From the NCBI RefSeq assembly GCF_014698045.1, contig NZ_JACJSE010000004.1:124001-188000 (forward strand): a stretch of 64,000 bases of DNA, in the 5' to 3' direction. The stretch comes from Aulosira sp. FACHB-615 (lineage in GTDB: Bacteria > Cyanobacteriota > Cyanobacteriia > Cyanobacteriales > Nostocaceae). Positions within the stretch are counted from its first letter, which is position 1. Every line of letters begins with the position of its first letter. This document shows positions 7,435 to 15,699 of this stretch, in pieces. The translations under genes were made by a program, and so were the position numbers. The notes under the pieces are model-generated. The model made no database searches. It was not told where the DNA came from and was given only the letters and a program-made list of their open reading frames with translations.

Positions 7435-8337
7435 TTAAGCAATGGTAGAGAAGCGATCGCGCAACCAACGTAACCGAACTTCTAACCGTTGTAGACTCTC
7501 TGGATGTTGTTGTCCGATAATAAAATTCCACAACACACCTTGAAAAGTCCGCGCTTCGATAAACAAATCTAATATTTCTTGATCTATGGCTAGTCCATAA
7601 CCATTTAAAGCTGCCGTTGCACGTTCTATCTCAGTGTCGAAAACATAGCTAGAAGCAATTAAACAAGCAATATCCCAAGCAATATGCCCAATAAAAGTAT
7701 CTTCCCAATCTGTCCACAATACGCCGCCTGTTGTGTTCAGGACATTAGAAAAATTGGAGTCGCCATGAAGAGGTTGCATTGGTAACTGAAGCTGCTGAAA
7801 TTGACTTTTGAGGTGATAATTAACCGCTTGCAACATTTCGCTATCTTTGAGGCTGAATGCGTTTTGAGATATGAGATTAGACAGCAGATTTTCACTCTCA
7901 GTTAACGGATCTAAAACTGTCAAATCACCTGCAAAGTTGACTAAAGCTTCATGGCATTCTCGCAAAGTTTTTCCCACAACAGTCGCATCTGGTAATTTAT
8001 CTATTTCTTCGACAAATTCCCAAAAACTCAGAACTAACCCATTGTGCTGATGAGTCCCTGGGTGAATGAGGTTGCTGGGACTAACCACAGGTGCGCCTGC
8101 GGCGGCTAAATAGCTGGCTACGGCAATTTCTTTAGCAAACCACGTATCACCAAACCGCACTGTACCTGTTGTAGTGGCGATGCGTGCAACTACAGGCGCA
8201 GGGCGTAAATGAATGACTAAATTACTTCTGTCTTGCAGCACCACAGCTTCAGCAAATTTCAGCCCTTGTTGTTTGGCGACTGTACAAGCAGCATTAATGG
8301 CATTTTCCAGACGAGCTGTTTCTGGTGGACTAGTCAT
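7435..8337 (-). CDS. APH-family phosphotransferase
   Basis: A small-molecule kinase of the aminoglycoside phosphotransferase/choline kinase superfamily, 300 residues. The catalytic loop HGDSNFSNVL is at about 191-200, with the catalytic Asp193 and Asn198. The metal-binding DWEDTF (Asp210 and Asp213) follows. The N-terminal nucleotide-binding part includes VVARIATT and FAKEIAVASYL (Lys69, Glu70). The substrate cannot be told from sequence; sugars, choline-like alcohols and amino acids are used in this family, and there is no resistance context. The stop codon is almost touching the nested MITE at 7148-7426. It ends a short minus-strand run with the gene at 8487. Confidence 0.85.
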   Translation of the reverse strand: MTSPPETARLENAINAACTVAKQQGLKFAEAVVLQDRSNLVIHLRPAPVVARIATTTGTVRFGDTWFAKEIAVASYLAAAGAPVVSPSNLIHPGTHQHNGLVLSFWEFVEEIDKLPDATVVGKTLRECHEALVNFAGDLTVLDPLTESENLLSNLISQNAFSLKDSEMLQAVNYHLKSQFQQLQLPMQPLHGDSNFSNVLNTTGGVLWTDWEDTFIGHIAWDIACLIASSYVFDTEIERATAALNGYGLAIDQEILDLFIEARTFQGVLWNFIIGQQHPESLQRLEVRLRWLRDRFSTIA

Positions 8338-8486
8338 AATGGCGATCGCAAAAAACTTTAGCTAAGTAATTAAACTAAATTAATTACACACATTCTTTTC
8401 CTGTCACCTCTCTCCATGAATTTAATTTTGCGTAACAGCTATTTCATCTGGATAAAGTACATTTTTCCAGCCTCTAGCCTCTAGCC

Positions 8487-8858
8487 TTATTTCAGGATTT
8501 CGTCTAACAGGTTTCTTGCAGGTTGCGCCTTTGCTAGTGCAGTTTGATGATCACCATAAGCCCGAACTAAACGTACTAAACCGCTTACCCCTGTTTTGAG
8601 TAATTCTAGTTCTTCACCAGCCAATAATTCACCATCTAGCATTCGTTGGACTAAAGGCTTGATGTCGCCAACTTCTTGACGTACCTTTTGCAGTTTTTCC
8701 ACACTGCTAAGTAAAGCTTTCAGCGAGTTGAGAATTTCATCAATATCTTGGCTACTTTCGGCTGGTGCGGGTGCATCTTGTACCGTGTCTGTATCCTCGG
8801 TATTGGTAACTACATCTTGAGTTGTGGTTTCGCCTTTAGCCCCGTTTGACTTTGCCAT
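8487..8858 (-). CDS. Conserved hypothetical protein, coiled-coil rich
   Basis: I do not recognise the family. The product is about 123 residues: an N-terminal disordered, Thr/Asp/Glu/Ala-rich segment (about 1-40), then helices with heptad character (IDEILNSLKALLSSVEKLQKV) and a C-terminal helical part ending ARNLLDEILK. No signal peptide or membrane segment is seen. The start is set at the ATG at 8858 because GGAG lies 9 bases upstream. An upstream in-frame ATG at 8906 lacks a ribosome-binding site. It is 149 bases upstream of the phosphotransferase gene on the same strand, but heptamer repeats lie between them. Confidence 0.7.
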   Translation of the reverse strand: MAKSNGAKGETTTQDVVTNTEDTDTVQDAPAPAESSQDIDEILNSLKALLSSVEKLQKVRQEVGDIKPLVQRMLDGELLAGEELELLKTGVSGLVRLVRAYGDHQTALAKAQPARNLLDEILK

Positions 8859-9117
8859 GAAGGTTTTCTCCAGAATTTTCCCCAGTCTATCGTTAAAACC
8901 CCTCATCTAGTAGCCTGCCCAGAGAATTTTGCTTTCCCCAATTCCCCCTGCACCCTGCACCCCTGCTGGATCTACACGCAATATTCGGTTGATGAACTAC
9001 TACAGGCGCGATCGCAGCACAAAATGGCTTGTGCGAATTGGCATTTTTTCTGAGTCTATTTGATTTATACTTTTAGATTCGTCTGAAATTATCAAATAAG
9101 CACAGTTTGAAAGTTGT

Positions 9118-10068
9118 ATGTCCAGCCTAAGTCCTGACATGGTACGCATTTATTTACGAGAGATTGGCCAGTTTCCTCTACTCACCTCAGACCAAGAAAT
9201 CACTTATGGCAGGCAAGTACAGCAAATGATTGCCATTGAGGAGCAGAAACAAAAGCTGAGTGAACAATTAGATAGGGAACCTACGTTAGCAGAATTAGCT
9301 AATTTTGTCAACAAAAGCGAATCTGAAATCACTCAAATCCGCCATATTGGTCAACGTGCAAAGCAAAAAATGGTGACAGCAAACCTCCGACTGGTGGTTT
9401 CTATCGCCAAAAAATATCAGCGTCGCAACCTAGAGTTATTGGATTTAATTCAAGAAGGTGCAATTGGTTTGCAACGAGGGATAGAAAAATTCGACCCCAA
9501 TCGTGGTTATAAATTGTCAACCTACGCTTACTGGTGGATTAGCCAAGCTATCACCAGAGCGATCGCAGAAAAATCCCGTACTGTTAGGCTACCAATTCAC
9601 GTTAACGAAAAACTCAATCAAATCAAAAAAGTCCAGCGAGAACTGTTTCAAACTCTCGGTCGTCGTCCTTCCGTGGCAGAAATTGGTCAAAAATTGGACA
9701 TCGAACCCAGCCAAATTCGAGAATATCTCAGTGCTGCTAGTTCGACAATTTCTTTAGATTTAAAAGTTGGTGATAACCAAGACACAGAACTCAGTGAACT
9801 TTTAAGTGATAATGGTATCTCTCCCAACGACCAAATTACCCAAGAAATGCTGCGTCAAGACTTGGATAACTGGTTATCATCACTGAAACCTGTACAACGT
9901 GAAGTATTAATTTTGCGTTTTGGACTGCTAGATAACCAAGAACGGAGTTTGGCACAAATTGGCGAAAAGCTCAATGTCAGCCGCGAACGTGTTCGTCAAA
10001 TTCAGCAGCAAGCCATGAATGTTCTGCGTCGTCAACAACCAGAAATGGGGCAATATCTATCTTCTTGA
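9118..10068 (+). CDS. Group 2 RNA polymerase sigma factor (SigB/SigD type), second copy
   Basis: The 316-residue factor is a close paralogue of the protein at 416, differing mainly by the loss of the first ten residues and by scattered substitutions. Region 2 has LSTYAYWWISQAITRAIAEK (about 139-158), where the first copy has FSTYAYWWIRQAI. The Arg-to-Ser change falls in the region 2.4 helix that reads the -10 element, so promoter preference could differ. Region 4 (LNVSRERVRQIQQQAMNVL, about 286-304) is intact. No clear Shine-Dalgarno precedes the ATG. It has no operon partner. Confidence 0.95.
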   Translation: MSSLSPDMVRIYLREIGQFPLLTSDQEITYGRQVQQMIAIEEQKQKLSEQLDREPTLAELANFVNKSESEITQIRHIGQRAKQKMVTANLRLVVSIAKKYQRRNLELLDLIQEGAIGLQRGIEKFDPNRGYKLSTYAYWWISQAITRAIAEKSRTVRLPIHVNEKLNQIKKVQRELFQTLGRRPSVAEIGQKLDIEPSQIREYLSAASSTISLDLKVGDNQDTELSELLSDNGISPNDQITQEMLRQDLDNWLSSLKPVQREVLILRFGLLDNQERSLAQIGEKLNVSRERVRQIQQQAMNVLRRQQPEMGQYLSS

Positions 10069-10337
10069 GCAAGTGCTGAGTTTTAAGTGCTGAGTGCTGA
10101 GTGAGAAAAAAGGATACTCAGTTTTTGAGAATGTTACCCATTTTGGCTTTATAAGGTTCAGTTAAGACTCAAAACCAATTTTGGCGTAGTAACTATCTTG
10201 AAAATCAAGAAAACAAATTGTAGGGGTGAACGGCTGTTCACCCCTACGGTTGTATTTGTAAGAGTATGTTTTAAACGTCATAACTGATGTATCAAATATT
10301 TTTTACACCACCCTAACCCTGCTCTTGAAAAGGCTGT
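10069..10337. other. Intergenic region with GTGCTGA heptamer repeats
   Basis: Just after the sigma factor stop are tandem GTGCTGA units (10075-10102), a cyanobacterial short tandem repeat also seen at 30838-30849. The segment 10153-10186 (TTCAGTTAAGACTCAAAACC) is an inverted relative of the end of the repeat at 18234-18358. A perfect hairpin is annotated separately at 10220. No gene is supported. Confidence 0.5.
10220..10247. repeat. Perfect 12-bp hairpin (GTAGGGGTGAAC)
   Basis: GTAGGGGTGAAC pairs perfectly with GTTCACCCCTAC around a GGCT loop. There is no T-run on either side, so it is more likely an interspersed palindromic repeat than a rho-independent terminator. It lies 150 bases after the sigma factor stop. 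Confidence 0.7.
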
Positions 10338-10507
10338 GGTGTATACACAAATCTGAGTTGAGTGCATCTATCCCGCCTCGGAATTAATTCCGAGTCTCAC
10401 AGCACAAGTCCTCTGAAGAGGACTCAACTAAAAATTCATTAGTCCACTTGAGTGGACTTTGGCTATGAGCATGGAACTTTAGTTCCAGGCGGGATAAGGT
10501 TTCATAC
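10338..10507 (+). repeat. Multi-stem structured repeat, copy 1
   Basis: An outer perfect 10-bp stem (TATCCCGCCT at 10369-10378 with AGGCGGGATA at 10487-10496) encloses four hairpins: CTCGGAATTAATTCCGAG, AGTCCTCTGAAGAGGACT, AGTCCACTTGAGTGGACT and TGGAACTTTAGTTCCA. The element edges are GGTGTATACACAAAT and GGTTTCATAC. The reverse complement of the whole element recurs at 37640-37811. One base pair differs between copies in a compensatory way, so the fold is conserved. The short open frame reading through it is not a gene. Confidence 0.9.
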
Positions 10508-10555
10508 TACTGGCGTGCGAATTCCATTTGTCGGGGCTTGGTGCAACAATAGAAT

Positions 10556-11395
10556 CTACTTTGGTGGTAAGTTGACATCTTGTGCCAAACGCAGGGTTTT
10601 CAACAATTTAATTGCCCACCAAGTCATATCAATTTCCCACCAGCGCCAACCACACCTAGCTATATGAGGATAAGCATGGTGATTGTTATGCCATCCCTCG
10701 CCATAGGTGAGAATCGCCGCCCACCAGAGATTACGCGAATTATCATTACACTCAAATGTGCGATATCCCCATAAATGCGTGACTGAGTTAATAAACCAAG
10801 TTGTATGCCACAAAATTACACATCTCAAAAACACACCATAGATGACAAATGACCAACCGCCGAGGGCATATAACAACAAGGCGACAGGAATTTGTAATAT
10901 TAAAAAGTAGCGGTTGAGCCAACGGTAAAAACCATCTCGCGCCAAATCCGGTGCATATCTTCGGTAACAGTCATAATCAAAGAACTCTTTGTTGGGGTAG
11001 AAAATCCATAAAATATGACTCCACCAAAAACCTCTGCGGGCTGAGTAGGGATCTTTGTATTCATCTTCTGTGTGAGCATGGTGTAAACGATGTCCCGCTA
11101 CCCAAAATATTGGCCCGCCTTGCAAAGATAGCGCCCCCAAAATTGCGATCGCATATTCCAACCACTTAGGCACACGCAAGCTACGATGGCTCAACATTCT
11201 GTGATATCCCAGGCAAACTCCAATACTGCCAAATAGCCAATGCAGCAACACCATTACACCCAACGCTGACCAAGAAAAAAACCACGGTGCTAACAATGCC
11301 AGAGCATGAATTATCGCAAAAAATGCGACAGTTAGCCAATCAAGACGTAATGATTGGGGATTATCTGACCAAGTTTTCATGGAATTAAATTTCAC
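10556..11395 (-). CDS. desC: Membrane acyl-lipid/acyl-CoA Delta-9 desaturase (DesC type)
   Basis: An integral membrane di-iron desaturase that would put the first double bond (Delta-9) into fatty acyl chains of membrane lipids, using ferredoxin and O2. The three histidine boxes are HRMLSH (about 65-70), HRLHH (about 102-106) and HNNHH (about 236-240). They are separated by four hydrophobic membrane segments. The length of about 280 residues is normal. The GTG at 11395 is chosen because GAGGAG lies 7 bases upstream; an ATG at 11380 and an in-frame GTG at 11401 are alternatives. DesC1 and DesC2 subtypes exist in Nostoc, and I cannot assign which this is. Confidence 0.9.
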   Translation of the reverse strand: MKFNSMKTWSDNPQSLRLDWLTVAFFAIIHALALLAPWFFSWSALGVMVLLHWLFGSIGVCLGYHRMLSHRSLRVPKWLEYAIAILGALSLQGGPIFWVAGHRLHHAHTEDEYKDPYSARRGFWWSHILWIFYPNKEFFDYDCYRRYAPDLARDGFYRWLNRYFLILQIPVALLLYALGGWSFVIYGVFLRCVILWHTTWFINSVTHLWGYRTFECNDNSRNLWWAAILTYGEGWHNNHHAYPHIARCGWRWWEIDMTWWAIKLLKTLRLAQDVNLPPK

Positions 11396-11466
11396 AAACA
11401 CTCCTCATCCCAATTCAAAATTCAAAAAGTAAAATTTTTACTTTTTACTTTTTACTTTTGCCTTTC

Positions 11467-12510
11467 TTACACCCAATCTCTAGGCTGAAGAAAAACTTCT
11501 GTCAGTTCTGCTTCTGGGGTTCCGGCTTCTGCTTGATAGCAATATTCCCAGCGTGCTAAAGGTGGTAATGACATCAGGATAGATTCGGTTCTGCCCTTGG
11601 TTTGTAAGCCAAATACTGTGCCTCGGTCGTAAACTAAATTAAACTCGACGTAACGACCCCGACGGTACAGTTGAAAATGACGCTGGCGATCGCCATACTC
11701 TATTTCTTGTCGCCGTTCTACAATGGGCAAGTAAGCAGGTAAAAAAGCTTCACCGCAAGACTTGACAAACGCAAATATATCTTCCCAATTGCGATCGACA
11801 TTTCCCACTTTCTCGCTATAAATGGCGGCTGGAGTATCTGTTTGGGAACCGACGTAAAGCTTACCACTAGCATCTTGATAATCAAAGAAAATCCCGCCAA
11901 TACCGCGCTGTTCTTGACGATGATGCAAATAAAAGTATTCATCGCACCACCGCTTAAAAGTTGGGTAATACTCTGGATGGTGAGAATCACAGGCATTTTT
12001 CAACGTCTGATGAAAGTGAACCGCATCTTCAGTAAAGGCATAATATGGCGTTAAATCTGCACCGCCACCAAACCACCAAATCGGCCCAGCTTCAAAGTAG
12101 CGATAGTTAAGATGTACTGTTGGCACAAAGGGATTGCGAGGATGCAACACCATTGACGTTCCTGTGACAAAAAACTCATGTCCTGCTGCTTCTGGACGTT
12201 GAGTCAAAATTGAAGCTGGTAAGCTTTTTCCCCAGACTGCGGAAAAATTCACACCCCCCTGTTCAAACACCCGCCCTTCTCTAATCACGCGGGTACGTCC
12301 TTCCCCACCTTCTTCTCGCTCCCAATAATCTTCTTGAAAACTTGCTTCTCCGTCAATTTGCTCTAACCCTGTGCAAATCTCATCCTGGATGTTTTGCATG
12401 AATTGTAACACTCGCTGCCGTGAATCCTTGGGTATGCTGTGATTCGGTGATGGGAGGAAGGTTGTGTGATGTGGATATTCTTGCAGAGACTTATCGAAAT
12501 GACGGCGCAT
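11467..12510 (-). CDS. hemF: Oxygen-dependent coproporphyrinogen III oxidase
   Basis: HemF oxidatively decarboxylates coproporphyrinogen III to protoporphyrinogen IX with O2, a shared step of haem and chlorophyll synthesis. The 347-residue sequence contains the family signatures NFSAVWGKSLP, GTSMVLHPRNPFVPTVHLNYR (about 139-159) and WWFGGGADLTPYY, and the C-terminal GRTESILMSLPP. Full length, with no visible defect. It is transcribed divergently from acsF, 265 bases away. A 16-base palindrome lies 46 bases before its start and is a candidate operator. In aerobes HemF is replaced by HemN when oxygen is low, so oxygen-linked control is plausible. Confidence 0.97.
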   Translation of the reverse strand: MRRHFDKSLQEYPHHTTFLPSPNHSIPKDSRQRVLQFMQNIQDEICTGLEQIDGEASFQEDYWEREEGGEGRTRVIREGRVFEQGGVNFSAVWGKSLPASILTQRPEAAGHEFFVTGTSMVLHPRNPFVPTVHLNYRYFEAGPIWWFGGGADLTPYYAFTEDAVHFHQTLKNACDSHHPEYYPTFKRWCDEYFYLHHRQEQRGIGGIFFDYQDASGKLYVGSQTDTPAAIYSEKVGNVDRNWEDIFAFVKSCGEAFLPAYLPIVERRQEIEYGDRQRHFQLYRRGRYVEFNLVYDRGTVFGLQTKGRTESILMSLPPLARWEYCYQAEAGTPEAELTEVFLQPRDWV

Positions 12511-12555
12511 GGTAAAACCTCTATAATTTCAGGTCGGTGAAATTATCACCACTCA

Positions 12556-12571
12556 ATAACTATATAGTTAT
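12556..12571. promoter_or_regulatory. Candidate operator in front of hemF
   Basis: A perfect 16-base palindrome ATAACTATATAGTTAT centred 53 bases upstream of the hemF start. It shares ATAACT/AGTTAT half-sites with the palindrome in front of acsF. Half-site spacing and symmetry fit a MarR-type or similar dimeric regulator. The identity of the regulator is inference. Confidence 0.6.
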
Positions 12572-12727
12572 GAATTGAATTTGCAACCGATAAGTTTCAA
12601 AACTTAATAAACTATCCCAACCCCTGCCCTCAAAGACTTTTCTCTAGTCAACTACAGTATCTAGCGTCTGGTTATTTCCGACTTTACTGAAGGATTGTAA
12701 AGAGGTCTAGCCAAAGAATCCCACTTA

Positions 12728-12747
12728 TCATAACTTGATAGTTATGA
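12728..12747. promoter_or_regulatory. Candidate operator in front of acsF
   Basis: The palindrome TCATAACTTGATAGTTATGA has two perfect 8-base arms around TGAT and ends 28 bases before the acsF ATG. The arms contain the same ATAACT/AGTTAT half-sites as the hemF palindrome. Its closeness to the start suggests it overlaps the promoter or the transcript leader. Confidence 0.65.
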
Positions 12748-12775
12748 AATTATTTACTTGATTACCGCATTACTT

Positions 12776-13831
12776 ATGGTTAATACTCTACCCAAGCCAG
12801 GAATTAAAACCCCCAGCCAAGAAACTGTACTCACTCCCCGCTTTTATACAACAGATGTTGAAAAAGCAGCCAACTTAGATTTGTCTACTCAAGATACAGA
12901 ATTACAAGCGATGTTAGCCGAGATGCGAGCCGACTATAACCGCCACCACTTTGTTCGGGATGAAGCATTTGAACAGTCTTGGGAACACATAAAAGGTGAA
13001 GCGAGACAAGCGTTTATTGATTATTTAGAACGCTCTTGCATTTCTGAATTTTCTGGCTTTTTGCTGTTCAAGGAGTTGTCGCGCAAGCTGAAACATCGCA
13101 GTCCCTTACTAGCAGAGATGTTTCAACTCATGGCGCGAGATGAAGCCCGCCACGCCGGCTTTCTCAACAAAGCAATGGGGGATTTTAAACTCTCCCTAGA
13201 TTTAGCAATGGTGACGAAAACCCGCACCTATACGTTTTTCCCGATAGAATGGGTACTCTACACCGTCTATCTCTCAGAAAAAATCGGCTATTGGCGTTAC
13301 ATCATTATTTACAGACATCTACAACAGCACCCGGAAAACCAGTTTTACCCCATCTTCCGCTACTTTGAAAGCTGGTGTCAGGACGAAAACCGCCACGGAG
13401 ACATATTTAAGGCACTGTTACGTTCTCAACCGCAACTCTGGAACAACTGGAAAGCTAAACTGTGGAGTCGCTTTTTCTTGCTGTCGGTATTTGCTACCCA
13501 CACAATGACAGTTCATGAACGGACTGGTTTTTACAAAACTTTAGGACTAGATGCAACAGAATTTGACCGTCAAGTAGTTTACAACACCAATGAAACCGCC
13601 GGACGGGCTTTTCCTGTAATGTTAAATACCGAACATCCCCAATTTTTCCCGCGCTTACAACGCTGCGCGGCTCATAACTTACAAATTGCCGAAATTGAAC
13701 GTAGTTCTCAGCCTAAATTTATCAAGCTGATACGTAAACTACCTTTAATCACGGCTATTGTTTGGAACTTACTCTTGCTTTATCTCATCCAGCCCATTGA
13801 TGCTGAGGCTTTGCGAGAAACCGTGCGTTAG
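12776..13831 (+). CDS. acsF: Mg-protoporphyrin IX monomethyl ester oxidative cyclase
   Basis: AcsF (ChlA/CHL27) forms the fifth ring of chlorophyll using O2 and a di-iron centre. The 351-residue protein shows the ferritin-like iron-binding motifs: Glu85 and Glu91 in the ERSCISEF region, Glu123 and His126 in RDEARHAGF, and a second DENRHGD helix near residue 205. Hydrophobic helices near the C-terminus (LITAIVWNLLLLYLI) fit membrane association. The ATG at 12776 is preferred to an in-frame TTG at 12758. Cyanobacteria often have two paralogues, one for normal and one for low oxygen. The dedicated palindrome and the divergent hemF hint that this copy is regulated. Confidence 0.95.
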   Translation: MVNTLPKPGIKTPSQETVLTPRFYTTDVEKAANLDLSTQDTELQAMLAEMRADYNRHHFVRDEAFEQSWEHIKGEARQAFIDYLERSCISEFSGFLLFKELSRKLKHRSPLLAEMFQLMARDEARHAGFLNKAMGDFKLSLDLAMVTKTRTYTFFPIEWVLYTVYLSEKIGYWRYIIIYRHLQQHPENQFYPIFRYFESWCQDENRHGDIFKALLRSQPQLWNNWKAKLWSRFFLLSVFATHTMTVHERTGFYKTLGLDATEFDRQVVYNTNETAGRAFPVMLNTEHPQFFPRLQRCAAHNLQIAEIERSSQPKFIKLIRKLPLITAIVWNLLLLYLIQPIDAEALRETVR

Positions 13832-13899
13832 TCTTGCTTCAAGACATTCTATATTACCCAAGCAGTATTCCCATGACTATGAACTGAGTAAACTTTGGG

Positions 13900-13919
13900 C
13901 TCAACCTAGAGGTTTCGGC
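13900..13919 (+). repeat. 20-base direct repeat, left copy, beside VapBC
   Basis: CTCAACCTAGAGGTTTCGGC is repeated exactly and in the same orientation at 14596-14615. The pair brackets the two-gene toxin-antitoxin module at 13934-14550. Confidence 0.75.
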
Positions 13920-13933
13920 TTCATTCATAGTCT

Positions 13934-14335
13934 TTACTTGTGGTCGGGAATTACCTGAATCAGTCCCGTTTGAAATGCTGTATCGTAAGTGATGACGGGC
14001 AAACTTTCGAGTTCCGCTTGAGCCATGCTCATACGATCAAAGGGATCTCGATGGGCAATTGGTAGACTTCCGGCTCTGAGTGCATGGGCTGAGGTGATTC
14101 CAAATTCGATAAATCTTGCCCGATTTAATATCTGTGAATATTGCTCAACGAGTTGTTTTGCTTCAGGTAGTTTCCCAATGCGGTATTTAGTGGCAATTTC
14201 CCAAGCAGAAACACTACTCACGAAAATGCGATGATCGGGGTTGCGAATGATGTCTCGGCATTCAGTATCGAGTTTTGGGTCATCAAAGAGCCACCATAAT
14301 AGGATATGTGTGTCAATTAGGTAGTTTCTTCCCAT
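13934..14335 (-). CDS. PIN-domain ribonuclease toxin (VapC type)
   Basis: A 133-residue PIN-domain protein, the toxin of a VapBC-type pair that would cut RNA. The acidic metal-binding residues are visible: Asp8 in LIDTHIL, Glu46 in SAWEIATK, Asp97 and Asp100 in HRDPFDR, and Asp118 near the end (VITYDTAF). It overlaps the upstream antitoxin gene by 19 bases, the usual arrangement for translational coupling. The sequence is complete, with all expected catalytic acids. Target RNA unknown. Confidence 0.9.
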   Translation of the reverse strand: MGRNYLIDTHILLWWLFDDPKLDTECRDIIRNPDHRIFVSSVSAWEIATKYRIGKLPEAKQLVEQYSQILNRARFIEFGITSAHALRAGSLPIAHRDPFDRMSMAQAELESLPVITYDTAFQTGLIQVIPDHK

Positions 14336-14550
14336 TGCTGAAGTTCTTCTTCCGGTAAGGGTTCAAAAAAAGCATCGCTGAGTTTTCCTGTTAGTAATCC
14401 TGGGGTACGCGGTTCAAGTTCGCTTACCGTCAGAGGTTGGGCAGTTTCCCGATTTAAACCTAAGCGAAAGTAGTGAATCAGATCATAAATTTCTGCGAGT
14501 TTATCTTCGGGGATGTTTTGCAGTTCTTGGACAATTTTCTGAATCAGCAT
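14317..14550 (-). CDS. DUF2281-type antitoxin paired with the PIN toxin
   Basis: The 77-residue protein has the DUF2281 pattern: an N-terminal helical segment (IVQELQNIPEDKLAEIYDLIHYF, about 5-27) and a Pro/Leu-rich C-terminus ending in PLPEEELQQWEE that would wrap the toxin. Genes of this family precede PIN toxins in many cyanobacteria. It probably represses its own operon. No clear operator was seen in the short upstream region. Confidence 0.82.
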   Translation of the reverse strand: MLIQKIVQELQNIPEDKLAEIYDLIHYFRLGLNRETAQPLTVSELEPRTPGLLTGKLSDAFFEPLPEEELQQWEETT

Positions 14551-14595
14551 AAGTCAAATCTTATGTATTTGATGGTTAATTGGGTTTCGGCTTCG

Positions 14596-14615
14596 CTCAA
14601 CCTAGAGGTTTCGGC
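14596..14615 (+). repeat. 20-base direct repeat, right copy, beside VapBC
   Basis: An exact copy of 13900-13919, lying 46 bases upstream of the antitoxin start. Around it are partial repeats of the same unit (GGGTTTCGGCTTCG). Confidence 0.75.
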
Positions 14616-14809
14616 GGCACTGAACCTGATGGTTTGTACTGCGTTTATGATGGCTGGCGCATCAATGCCATGCAAAATTATATTCATGATGGCAATTACA
14701 TACGCCAAACTTTTCTTTACCCGTAAATGTATGTTTTTGCAGAATCTCAAGCTCTTTTGTGGTCTTAACAACACTTCTTAACTATGGACTACTACCCGAT
14801 CGCTCCTCT

Positions 14810-15523
14810 TCAATCATGAATCCTACCATCAGGCATAATTGCTCCTTGAAAATCAGCATTGGTGAGAATAGCCCCCGTTAAATCTGCACCTTGGAGGTTG
14901 GCTTTTCGCAGAACTGCACTTTCTAAATTGGCATAACTCAAGTCTGCACCTTGTAAACTAGCCCCACTTAAATCGGCCGCTAAGTTACCCCACTGTATTG
15001 TTTTACTCAGATTAGCTCTACACAACTTGGCTTGATCTAAGTTAGCGTGATGTAAAGAAGCCGCTCTCAGGTCAGCGTAACTCAAATCTGCTCCAGTCAA
15101 CAGTGCATATCCTAAATCTGTGCGCTGGTTAGAACTAGGACGCAAATCAACTTGAAATAGCAGCGAACGCGATAAGTTTGCTTTATGCAAATTAGCCCCA
15201 CACAAACTTGACTTAATTAAGTTAGTTTCTTCTAACCGAGTATTAACTAATTTTGCACCCGTTAAATCAGCTTCTCGCAAAACAGCACGATATAAATCTG
15301 CGTCACTTAAATCTATACCCCAAAGAATAGATTCACTTAAATCAGCTTCTCGTAAACAAGCTTGGCTCAGATTAGTTTTACCCAGTCTGGTTTGGCGCAA
15401 ATCAGCATAGCTAAAGTCTACACCTGTAAGGTTGGCATTAGTTAATTCTGCTTCTTGCAAATTCAGTTTTTGGAAGTTTCTTTTACCAGCAACATAGGAT
15501 TTGAGAATGTCATTTATGTTCAT
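14810..15523 (-). CDS. Pentapeptide-repeat protein
   Basis: The 237-residue protein is almost entirely tandem A(D/N)LxX pentapeptides (for example ANLTGVDFSYADLRQTRLGK near the N-terminus, ADLSESILWGIDLSDADLYR later). These fold into a right-handed quadrilateral beta-helix. A break in the pattern (RPSSNQRTDLG, about 127-137) probably makes a loop between two coils. There is no signal peptide, so it is cytoplasmic. Such proteins are very common in cyanobacteria; some mimic DNA, but most have no known function. Monocistronic. Confidence 0.92.
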   Translation of the reverse strand: MNINDILKSYVAGKRNFQKLNLQEAELTNANLTGVDFSYADLRQTRLGKTNLSQACLREADLSESILWGIDLSDADLYRAVLREADLTGAKLVNTRLEETNLIKSSLCGANLHKANLSRSLLFQVDLRPSSNQRTDLGYALLTGADLSYADLRAASLHHANLDQAKLCRANLSKTIQWGNLAADLSGASLQGADLSYANLESAVLRKANLQGADLTGAILTNADFQGAIMPDGRIHD

Positions 15524-15699
15524 AAATTAATGTTAAAAATTTCCAGTTTCAGCAATTACTTTAAAACTTAATTGTAATTAAATATGAGTTCGATGAATCA
15601 TTTTTCGTTTTTTCAGTGATGTTTGTCGAACTCAAGTTAATTAAAGCGTAGCATTAGCCACAACGCAGATTTAGCAATAAGTTACCCATACTTTTGGTG

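Noticed and set aside
10452..10667. 71-codon open frame reading through the structured repeat
   Set aside because: It lies inside the four-hairpin element and overlaps the end of the desaturase gene on the other strand. It has no family resemblance.
13934..14550. Integrated mobile island based on the direct repeats around VapBC
   Set aside because: There is no integrase and the repeats are only 20 bases, so I report them as repeats and not as attachment sites.
14473..14781. 102-codon open frame on the plus strand upstream of the pentapeptide gene
   Set aside because: It overlaps the antitoxin gene and a repeat and has no recognisable domain.
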